Shown one piece after another: positions 1 through 5,030 of a DNA stretch of 5,030 nt (positions are counted from its first letter, which is position 1; each line of letters starts with the position of its first letter). A program made the position numbers and the translations under genes. The stretch is from contig DKBB01000199.1 in the NCBI GenBank assembly GCA_002451015.1, positions 1 through 5,030 on the forward strand, read 5' to 3'. Origin of the DNA: Acidobacteria bacterium UBA6911 (GTDB taxonomy: Bacteria > Acidobacteriota > UBA6911). A model generated the notes under the pieces. It was not told the DNA's origin. It saw nothing but the letters and a program-made list of their open reading frames with translations, and ran no database searches.

Positions 1-422
1 TAGGTGCTGACGATAATTTCGACACCTTCCCTGGCGGCAGCCTGTATCAGGGCATCGGGAGTCGTCGGTGATAAATAGGGGACTGCTTTGGGGTCCTGCA
101 GGACCTGGGACGTAATCCAATTCTGGCAGAAACCGCAATGAAAGTTGCAGCCCAACATACCGAAACTTAAAGCCAGTGATCCCGGGCGCACATGGAAAAA
201 CGGTTTCTTTTCGACAGGATCGCACTGCATGCCCGACACGTATCCGAATGGAACCTGAAGCACGCCATCATGGTTGAAACGGACCTTGCATATCCCCGAC
301 TTCCCTTTGGGAATCAGGCAGCGGTGGCCGCAGGCAAGGCAACGCACTCGATTCTTTTCAAGCTTCTGAAACAGCTCGCCCCGGGTCGAGTATTGTGAAA
401 GGATTTCCGCTGTTGAGGTCAT
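1..422 (-). CDS. AmmeMemoRadiSam system radical SAM enzyme, N-terminal part (cut by window edge)
   Basis: Reading the minus strand from the ATG at 422-420 gives 140 complete codons without a stop, running off the left edge. Residues 28-45 carry four cysteines (C28, C31, C35, C45) in a pattern of the type CLxCxHxC...GxC. The radical SAM cluster motif CNFHCGFC is at residues 92-99 (CX3CX2C), followed by QNW. The visible part ends in VEIIVST, where this family normally continues into a YNEP motif. The N-terminal Cys cluster plus CNFHCGFCQNW is typical of the PflA-like radical SAM enzymes (COG1180) found with AMMECR1 and MEMO1 homologues; the substrate of that family is unknown to me. The visible part is roughly the first 40% of a protein usually near 330-350 residues. 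A GTG four codons upstream (434-432) is an alternative start; AAGG just before the ATG is a plausible but close ribosome binding site. It is transcribed divergently from the operon at 551. Family call fairly sure, exact start less so. Confidence 0.88.
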   Translation of the reverse strand, partial: MTSTAEILSQYSTRGELFQKLEKNRVRCLACGHRCLIPKGKSGICKVRFNHDGVLQVPFGYVSGMQCDPVEKKPFFHVRPGSLALSFGMLGCNFHCGFCQNWITSQVLQDPKAVPYLSPTTPDALIQAAAREGVEIIVST

Positions 423-480
423 ATCCTTTTCCACTGCCGTATCCCCGGCAACTTTATAGAAAATCTTGACGGATATTTTT

Positions 481-509
481 TTGACACAAACCTTTTTTCA
501 CTTTAGCAT
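481..509 (+). promoter_or_regulatory. Candidate sigma-70 promoter for the 551-3919 operon
   Basis: A perfect TTGACA -35 box at 481-486 is followed, after a 17-base spacer, by TAGCAT at 504-509, which matches four of six bases of the -10 consensus. The surroundings are AT-rich. Transcription would start near 515-518, leaving a leader of about 35 bases before the ATG at 551. A short inverted repeat, CGAT-AAG-ATCG (518-528), lies at or just after the expected start and could be an operator or chance. No equally good promoter was seen for the divergent gene: TATAAA on the minus strand (458-453) lacks a recognisable -35 box at the right distance. Confidence 0.5.
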
Positions 510-539
510 GAAATCTACGATAAGATCGACACTCTAATC

Positions 540-550
540 AAGGAACGGCA
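540..550 (+). promoter_or_regulatory. Ribosome binding site fixing the start at 551
   Basis: AAGGAA at 540-545 stands five bases before the ATG at 551. It supports the long N-terminus, which is needed for the twin-arginine signal to be part of the protein. The next in-frame ATG (codon 31) would remove the RR motif. Confidence 0.6.
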
Positions 551-952
551 ATGCCCAAAAAAGAAAAGAAGCAAAAAAACACCCGCAAAACAGATGAAGG
601 CCTGGGTCGTATCTCCCGTAGAGATTTCGCTATCGGGTCCATGGCTGCAATCGGCTCCAGCCCCTTGGCCTTTGCCGAGGTTTCCTCGAACGCGCATCCT
701 TTTAAGCTCGACATTTCGGAAGAAGTCCGCCGAATCATGGTGGACCGCCACATCCTGGAAAACGATCTGGTACGTGTAATTGAAAATGCGGAGAAAACCG
801 GAGTCAAACTGTACCAGCAGGATTATGACCATTTAATGGCCAAGTTGCGCATGGCTGAAGTTTATTTCTACGCGGAATACTCTCCGATAGAAGGTGGGTA
901 CCGGATTCACAACACATATTCTCATCGTTTTTTACTTGAGGAAGGAATGTAA
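551..952 (+). CDS. Small secreted-type protein with twin-arginine signal, first gene of TrsS operon
   Basis: This 133-residue protein starts with about 20 mostly charged residues rich in Lys. The twin-arginine motif SRRDFAIG (residues 22-29) follows, then a hydrophobic stretch to about residue 42 ending in an AFA signal-peptidase-like site. The predicted mature part is about 91 residues, has no cysteine, and looks largely helical (DISEEVRRIMVDRHILENDL, 54-73), ending in an aromatic-rich segment with the motif IHNTYSHRF (119-127). From memory, similar segments with a HNxYSHR ending occur beside or at the C-terminus of flavin or iron-sulfur oxidoreductases in sulfate reducers, but I cannot name a family or function. 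It overlaps the next gene by one base (TAATG), so it belongs to the operon. The Tat signal is odd, because the other three products look cytoplasmic. Coding status is sure; function is unknown. Confidence 0.85.
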   Translation: MPKKEKKQKNTRKTDEGLGRISRRDFAIGSMAAIGSSPLAFAEVSSNAHPFKLDISEEVRRIMVDRHILENDLVRVIENAEKTGVKLYQQDYDHLMAKLRMAEVYFYAEYSPIEGGYRIHNTYSHRFLLEEGM

Positions 953-1137
953 TGGCCGATTGGTATTGCTATCGAGACAAGGTAAAAATGCTGGAGACCG
1001 AGGTCAAATTGAGCTATATGCAGCTTTCTCAAAGGATTCCGGGGCTCCGGTGTCCGGTTTGCGGCGAATGCTATCTTACCGAAGAAATCGTCATGAACGT
1101 GGTAAAGGAAGCGGAAGCCGTGATCTATGGGAAATAG
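952..1137 (+). CDS. Small Cys-motif redox/zinc-ribbon-like protein (DVU_1557 family type)
   Basis: This 61-residue protein has a single early cysteine (C6, in DWYCYRD) and a cluster CPVCGEC (C34, C37, C40), followed by an acidic helical C-terminus. Size, the CPxCG knuckle, the TEE segment after it and the position directly before a TrsS gene fit the small proteins annotated as the DVU_1557 family of redox proteins. The usual role proposed for these is electron transfer or metal binding for the neighbouring enzyme; I know of no biochemical proof. The first knuckle is incomplete: where a CxxC would be expected, C6 is followed by Tyr-Arg-Asp, leaving four cysteines in all, still enough for one metal site. 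The start is well supported by GAGGAAGGA (938-946), five bases before the ATG, and by the TAATG overlap with the previous stop. Confidence 0.8.
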   Translation: MADWYCYRDKVKMLETEVKLSYMQLSQRIPGLRCPVCGECYLTEEIVMNVVKEAEAVIYGK

Positions 1138-1146
1138 GGGCAATCC

Positions 1147-2538
1147 ATGCCGGACTCGCCAGCCCTGACAGAAAGCCTCTGCCCGTATTGCCTATGCCGG
1201 ACCTCCGCCCGTAGAATTACTGAGAACAATTCCGTTTTCCTGGTAAAAAGCTGCCCGGCTCACGGCAGTCTTGATAAAGTAATTCTATGGAAAAATTCAC
1301 CTTATTCCTACACCGAGTGGAACAGGCAAACCAATAAATGTATCCACAGCACTCCATATCCTGATTCGTCTCGCACATCAGGATGCCCCTTCGACTGCGG
1401 TATATGTCCCGATCACAGACAGGGCACCTGCACGGCAATCATTGAAGTCACGCAACGGTGTAATTTGCATTGCCCCGTGTGTTTCGCCTCATCTGAAACA
1501 ACCCCCACTATAAACCCGACACGTGAAGAGATCGACCGGATGCTCCAGTCGCTGCTGGATCGCAGCGGGCCCTGTCCCGTTCAGTTCAGTGGCGGGGAAC
1601 CTTCCCTGCGCGAGGATCTGCCGGAGATTATCGCACTGTCCAGGAAAATGGGTTTCGACCATGTGCAGATCAATACCAACGGTATCCGGCTGGCGCAGGA
1701 TACAGACTATGGACGGACATTGAAAGACGCCGGCGCCACGGTTGTATTTCTACAGTTCGACGGTCTGACCGAAGAAGTCCAAACCCGTATCCGTGGAACC
1801 AAGCTGCTTCAGACCAAACTGAGAGCTATCGAGCGTTGCGCCGAATTGAAACTCGGCGTTATTCTGGTTCCCACGCTGCTCAGGGGGGTCAACGATAACC
1901 AGATAGGATCGATCATTCACTTTGCCAAAAAATGGATTCCTGTGGTGAAAGGAGTGCATTTTCAACCCATGGCTTACCTTGGCAGGTATCCCAAAGAACC
2001 CCTTAATGAAGAACGTTTGCTGATTCCGGATATTCTTAATGCCATCGAGGTGCAAACCCGGGGCGAGTTGAAAGTCGAGAATTTTATCCCGCCCGGATGC
2101 GAGGAGTCCCATTGCTCCTTTTCCTCACTTGCCGTATTGGGAACCGACGGCAGATTGATCCCTACAACCCGCTTTGACTCCGTTCAATCAGCCGGACAGT
2201 GCTGCGGAGAAGAATATGCCCGGCGTTCGATGGACTATGTTCGCAGTCGCTGGAAATACAGGGAATCGGAACTAACGGTACTTGATCCCGGCATGACTCC
2301 GAGACCCGGATGCACCGGCGAAACAGTTCCGCAGGAAGACTTGTTCGAGAGAATTCAAAGCCACTCGCTGTGTATTTCGGGCATGGCTTTTCAGGATGCA
2401 TGGAACATCGACCTGGAGCGCCTGCAACGCTGCTGCGTTCATGTGGTAAGGCGGGATGGAAACCTGGTTCCTTTCTGCGCCTACTATATGACCGGTTCTC
2501 AAGGGCAACGCCTGTATCCTGAACGGGAAGAGAATTGA
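1147..2538 (+). CDS. trsS: Radical SAM (seleno)protein TrsS-like, all-cysteine form
   Basis: This 463-residue protein is a radical SAM enzyme. The N-terminal region has a CPYCLC knuckle (C12, C15, C17), CPAHG (36-40) and CPFDCGICPDH (C80, C84, C87), then C95. The SAM-binding cluster motif CNLHCPVC (C105, C109, C112; CX3CX2C) opens the core, with FSGGEP (147-152) and INTNG (175-179) as typical SAM/barrel motifs. The C-terminal part holds more cysteines (C318, C323, C352, C353, C388) and a conserved-looking block from CISGMAFQDAWN (409-420) through RCCVH (428-432) to PFCAYY. That layout is like COG1964 enzymes, which include the archaeal methylase MJ0619 and tetraether lipid synthase Tes, and best fits TrsS. 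The family name reflects members with selenocysteine; I see no internal TGA here. Gene order (redox protein before, PaaK-like ligase after) supports the call. The substrate is unknown. AGGGG (1136-1140) precedes the ATG by six bases. Confidence 0.85.
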   Translation: MPDSPALTESLCPYCLCRTSARRITENNSVFLVKSCPAHGSLDKVILWKNSPYSYTEWNRQTNKCIHSTPYPDSSRTSGCPFDCGICPDHRQGTCTAIIEVTQRCNLHCPVCFASSETTPTINPTREEIDRMLQSLLDRSGPCPVQFSGGEPSLREDLPEIIALSRKMGFDHVQINTNGIRLAQDTDYGRTLKDAGATVVFLQFDGLTEEVQTRIRGTKLLQTKLRAIERCAELKLGVILVPTLLRGVNDNQIGSIIHFAKKWIPVVKGVHFQPMAYLGRYPKEPLNEERLLIPDILNAIEVQTRGELKVENFIPPGCEESHCSFSSLAVLGTDGRLIPTTRFDSVQSAGQCCGEEYARRSMDYVRSRWKYRESELTVLDPGMTPRPGCTGETVPQEDLFERIQSHSLCISGMAFQDAWNIDLERLQRCCVHVVRRDGNLVPFCAYYMTGSQGQRLYPEREEN

Positions 2539-2540
2539 TG
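2525..2540 (+). promoter_or_regulatory. Ribosome binding site inside the end of trsS, supporting a GTG start
   Basis: GGGAAGAG at 2525-2532, within the last codons of trsS, stands seven bases before the GTG at 2540-2542. An ATG at 2538-2540 overlapping the trsS stop is followed at once by TGA, so it cannot be the start. Together these favour GTG and translational coupling of the two genes. Confidence 0.6.
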
Positions 2541-3919
2541 TGACCCAATTTTACCTGGAATCCTGGCTGAAAGGCATCATTGAAGGAAACCTCAATAAGG
2601 ATGAGGAATTCCGCCGTTTTTCGGGCAAAGATTCCATACACTCCATCGACCGGTCCGATGTTGACACCTATCGCGATTTTCAACTGCAACGGACACTTCA
2701 GTATGCGTATAAAAAGAGCCATTTTTACAGGGAACAATTTGACAGCAAGGGATTGAAACCTGTCGACATCTCCGGATTTAAAGACCTGACAAAATTTCCC
2801 CTGACGGAACCCCGGCGTCTGTCCCAATCCCCTTACAGGTTTCTTTGCACATCGCAGGCTGCCGTCGCCCGGCCCTGCATATTTGTAACTTCAGGCACAA
2901 CCGGCCCGCAAAAGGAGATTTTCTGGTCTCATTGGGACCTGGAGAGAATTACCGACTTTATGGCGGCCGGAATCGGCACGGTTGCAACCCGCGAGGACAC
3001 CGTGCAGATTCTCCTGCTCGATGGCAGGCCCAATAGCCAGGCCGATCTTTTGCGCCGGGGAGTTGCTAAATTGGGAGCCAGGCCGGTCGTTTCGGGCGCG
3101 GAACGAAGCGCTGAAGAACAGCTGAGAATACTGGATACATTCCAAAGCACGGTTGTATTCGGCTACACCAGCCAGCTTTACAGGATTTCAAAGGAGCTCC
3201 AGGCATTCTGCGACCTTGGATCAAAAGGAGTGAAGGTACTTTTCCTCGCCGGGGAATATCTGCCCCAGGCAAGGCGTCGAGAACTCGAAACCATCTGGAA
3301 CTGCCGGATTCGTACCCATTACGGCCTTACGGAAATGGGACTTGGTGTCGCAGTCGAATGCGACGCGGGAAACGGCTATCATTTTAATGAAGCCGATCTT
3401 CTTCTGGAAATAATTGATCCCGGCACGGGAGAACGCGTAAATCCGGGAGATGAGGGGGAACTGGTATTCACGACCTTGACCCGTGAAGCCATGCCATTGA
3501 TACGGTATCGGACACACGACCTGTCACGGCAGATAGAAGAACCTTGCCCGTGCGGCGCAAACAGCCTGCTGAAAATCGATACCGTCCGGAAACGCCTGGA
3601 ATCGATCGTGACGTTGGGAAACGGAATGGAAATGTATCCCACCCTTTTCGACGACCTTCTCTTCTCCATTGCAGATATTATCGAATACCGCGTGAAACTC
3701 CTGAGATATGGAGACAAGGATCGTTTGGACTTTACGATAGAAACCCGCCGAGCAAGCGAAGATCTCCTTGCGGAAATAAACAGAAAACTCCGCTCCGAGC
3801 CGATCATCGCGAAAAACAGGGCCTCCGGGAGTATGATCGAACCTCAGGTGGAATTGGTCGGCATGGGAATCCTTAAAACGGCCGACCGGGCAAAAAAGAT
3901 GATTGTCGACTGCAGATGA
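2540..3919 (+). CDS. PaaK-like AMP-forming CoA ligase (DVU_1553 family type)
   Basis: This 459-residue protein belongs to the adenylate-forming superfamily, closest in layout to phenylacetate-CoA ligase PaaK and related enzymes (COG1541). Visible landmarks are FPLTEPRRL (86-94, the PaaK-type PxTxxxxL segment), the nucleotide-binding loop TSGTTG (117-122), HYGLTE (260-265, the YGxTE motif), GDEGELVFTTL (303-313), IRYRTHDL (321-328) and a CxCG pair (C336, C338). The usual GRxDD hinge is replaced by VRKRLES (349-355). The C-terminal KTADRAKKMIVD (446-457) may carry the catalytic lysine. Such enzymes activate a carboxylate to an acyl-AMP and then usually a CoA thioester; the acid used here cannot be told. 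Length is normal for the family. Its position directly after trsS matches the ligases named after DVU_1553, so it likely serves the same pathway. No terminator-like hairpin with a T-run follows. Confidence 0.83.
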   Translation: MTQFYLESWLKGIIEGNLNKDEEFRRFSGKDSIHSIDRSDVDTYRDFQLQRTLQYAYKKSHFYREQFDSKGLKPVDISGFKDLTKFPLTEPRRLSQSPYRFLCTSQAAVARPCIFVTSGTTGPQKEIFWSHWDLERITDFMAAGIGTVATREDTVQILLLDGRPNSQADLLRRGVAKLGARPVVSGAERSAEEQLRILDTFQSTVVFGYTSQLYRISKELQAFCDLGSKGVKVLFLAGEYLPQARRRELETIWNCRIRTHYGLTEMGLGVAVECDAGNGYHFNEADLLLEIIDPGTGERVNPGDEGELVFTTLTREAMPLIRYRTHDLSRQIEEPCPCGANSLLKIDTVRKRLESIVTLGNGMEMYPTLFDDLLFSIADIIEYRVKLLRYGDKDRLDFTIETRRASEDLLAEINRKLRSEPIIAKNRASGSMIEPQVELVGMGILKTADRAKKMIVDCR

Positions 3920-4093
3920 TACCCTCTTTTAATCTTGATCTTAGAGGCCCCCAGTATAATATCAGTGAAGGAATTTGCAGGTGAATGAACCGGCAATCAG
4001 GAATAACTGTAACACCGCCGGGGAAGCAAGCCAGAGAAACCAGCGCTTCCCCGCGCAATCAGGATTTGCGCATTTCGCCGACGAAAGAGATTT
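3920..4093 (+). promoter_or_regulatory. Structured intergenic leader before the methyltransferase; possible degenerate cobalamin-riboswitch-like element
   Basis: No gene fits here, but inverted repeats are dense. Segments 3976-3982 and 3989-3995 can form a seven-pair-long arm with one A/G mismatch around GAATGA. The stem CGGGGAAGC (4019-4027) with GCTTCCCCG (4045-4053) is a perfect nine-pair hairpin with a 17-base loop. GCGCAA (4053-4058) pairs with TTGCGC (4066-4071). TTTCG (4073-4077) pairs with CGAAA (4082-4086), touching the ribosome binding site. Short blocks resemble cobalamin riboswitch elements in the right order: AGGAA (3969-3973), GGTGAATGAACC (3980-3991), ACTGTAA (4006-4012) and AGCCAGAGAAACC (4029-4041). 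The expected CCCGC and CCTGCC blocks are absent, so it may be a decayed element, a distant relative or chance. No T-run follows the strong hairpin, so an intrinsic terminator is unlikely. Confidence 0.35.
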
Positions 4094-4930
4094 ATGGAAA
4101 AGATCACAGACTGGAATGCACTGTGGCGAGAACTTGTTGACATAAAAGCCAGGAGCAGGAACAGCATTTCACACGAAGAACAGGATATCGATGTCTGGTG
4201 CAAGAAAGCTGCCGAGTTCAAAGAAGGGGTAAAGCGTCGCTGGAAGAAGCCCGATTCCAGCCGCGATTTCATCCTGTCGAAGATGAATCCATCTGCTACA
4301 GTACTGGATATAGGCGCCGGGACAGGCGCATGGGCCGGACTGCTTGCGCCCCATGTCCGGCGCGTTACAGCGGTGGAACCATCCCCGTCCATGATCCGGG
4401 TGATGCGCGAGAGCCTGGACGAAGAGGGCATTAAAAATGTCGATATCGTTCAAGGAGAATGGCCGGACGTCACGGTGGACGCTCATGACTATTCACTGTG
4501 CTCTCACGCCATGTACGGCTATCCCGATCTGCCCGTATTCATTCGCCGGATGGCCGAATACACCCGAAACACCTGTTTTCTTCTTCTCCGCGCCCCATCC
4601 CCCAACGGTATTCGATCAGAGGCGGCGCAACACGTCTGGGGACAGCCTTTGGACAGTCCGAATTTCACGATAGCCTACAATATCCTTCTGCAGATGGGGA
4701 TTTACGCCCATGTCCAGATGGAAAACACCGGTCTGTGGAAATCCAGAACCAACGGCAGCCTGGAAGAAGCATTCAGGAGCATGAAACGATTCTTGGGTTT
4801 AAACGCCACCGACGAACATGACGACTACCTGCGGAAACTGTTGCAACGCAGGCTTTCCCTGAAGAACGGCCGCTATACTTGGCCGCCCGAAGTTCGGTCT
4901 GCCTTGGTCTACTGGAACCCCAAAGAATAG
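4094..4930 (+). CDS. Class I SAM-dependent methyltransferase, substrate unknown
   Basis: This 278-residue protein has a Rossmann-type SAM-binding fold. Motif I is LDIGAGTGAW (71-80). The acidic ribose-binding residue is E95 in VTAVEPSPSM, and VQGEWPD (119-125) fits motif II/III surroundings. An N-terminal helical cap of about 65 residues (including KKPDSSRDFI, 51-60) and a long C-terminal region (SHAMYGYPD at 137-145; VWGQPLDSPNF at 181-191) probably form the substrate pocket. It does not look like the methyltransferase I associate with the DVU_1556 locus, so I give no symbol. It lies 174 bases after the ligase, so it probably has its own control or is a separate unit. AAAGAG (4084-4089) precedes the ATG by four bases and lies partly in a small hairpin (4073-4086). 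Known methyltransferases of this fold act on small molecules, proteins or cofactors; nothing here tells which. Confidence 0.8.
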   Translation: MEKITDWNALWRELVDIKARSRNSISHEEQDIDVWCKKAAEFKEGVKRRWKKPDSSRDFILSKMNPSATVLDIGAGTGAWAGLLAPHVRRVTAVEPSPSMIRVMRESLDEEGIKNVDIVQGEWPDVTVDAHDYSLCSHAMYGYPDLPVFIRRMAEYTRNTCFLLLRAPSPNGIRSEAAQHVWGQPLDSPNFTIAYNILLQMGIYAHVQMENTGLWKSRTNGSLEEAFRSMKRFLGLNATDEHDDYLRKLLQRRLSLKNGRYTWPPEVRSALVYWNPKE

Positions 4931-4936
4931 GGTTTA

Positions 4937-5030
4937 TCATGAGCGGATCCGGTTTTTCCTGAATGCATACGGTTTCCCCGTTCTCCTGATTTCCGAAATT
5001 AAAATGCCGGACAGAATCAGTATGCCACCG
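4937..5030 (-). CDS. C-terminal end of a membrane protein, probably EamA/DMT-type transporter
   Basis: The minus strand is open from the right edge to a TGA at 4939-4937, giving 30 residues. The first 12 or so, GGILILSGILIS, are a hydrophobic segment; the rest is a strongly basic tail (RRTGKPYAFRKNRIRS). A GGxLIxxGxxxS final helix followed by a short basic cytoplasmic tail is typical of the last transmembrane segment of EamA/DMT-family exporters, but other membrane proteins end similarly. The gene is convergent with the methyltransferase; only six bases separate the two stop codons, and I see no clear terminator between them. The rest of the gene lies outside the window. Confidence 0.5.
   Translation of the reverse strand, partial: GGILILSGILISEIRRTGKPYAFRKNRIRS

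Noticed and set aside
192..398. 68-residue plus-strand open frame near the left edge
   Set aside because: It is antisense to the AmmeMemoRadiSam gene, whose cysteine motifs are clear on the minus strand.
466..487. Two TTGAC copies 15 bases apart as a paired operator
   Set aside because: The second is explained by the -35 box and the first is short enough to be chance in a T-rich region.
894..1214. 106-residue plus-strand frame overlapping three operon genes
   Set aside because: It is out of frame with the Tat-tagged protein, redox protein and trsS, and reads as arginine-rich low-meaning sequence.
2162..2827. 221-residue open frame on the minus strand across the trsS/ligase junction
   Set aside because: It lies antisense to two well-supported genes, shows no recognisable motif and has no convincing ribosome binding site; it is a by-product of codon use on the other strand.
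3923..3947. CCTCT/AGAGG inverted repeat just after the ligase stop, as a terminator
   Set aside because: Only five pairs around a 15-base loop, with no T-run after it; too weak to call.
4944..4951. CGGATCCG palindrome followed by GTTTTTCC, as a terminator between the convergent genes
   Set aside because: A perfect palindrome with no loop cannot form a terminator hairpin, and it lies inside the minus-strand coding end.

Overview
The window most resembles the genome of a strictly anaerobic bacterium, probably a sulfate-reducing or syntrophic member of the Desulfobacterota. This is an inference from gene content: an AmmeMemoRadiSam-type radical SAM enzyme next to a cluster built around a TrsS-type radical SAM protein. 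That protein has a small redox partner and a PaaK-like ligase of the kinds I recall from the Desulfovibrio DVU_1553/DVU_1557 locus. Base composition is moderate and even, with no insertion sequence, phage gene, tRNA, rRNA or CRISPR array.

Layout. Positions 1-422 (minus strand) hold the 5' part of a radical SAM gene of the AmmeMemoRadiSam family, cut by the left edge. A 128-base divergent intergenic region (423-550) carries a good sigma-70-like promoter facing right. Four tightly packed plus-strand genes follow: a small protein with a twin-arginine signal (551-952), a 61-residue cysteine redox/zinc protein (952-1137, TAATG overlap), the radical SAM protein TrsS (1147-2538) and a PaaK-like AMP-forming ligase (2540-3919, GTG start one base after the previous stop). 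Spacings of -1, 9 and 1 bases argue for one transcript with coupled translation.

A 174-base gap (3920-4093) follows, rich in inverted repeats and with short blocks that look like parts of a cobalamin riboswitch. It precedes a class I SAM-dependent methyltransferase (4094-4930). The last 94 bases hold the 3' end of a convergent minus-strand gene, probably an EamA/DMT-type membrane transporter.

How the genes may work together. TrsS would carry out radical chemistry on an unknown substrate, with the small Cys protein as a likely electron or metal partner. The ligase would activate a carboxylate, as adenylate or CoA thioester, in the same pathway. The Tat-tagged protein and the methyltransferase could be accessory. 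The substrate and product of this set are, to my knowledge, not established, which makes the operon the most interesting part of the window.
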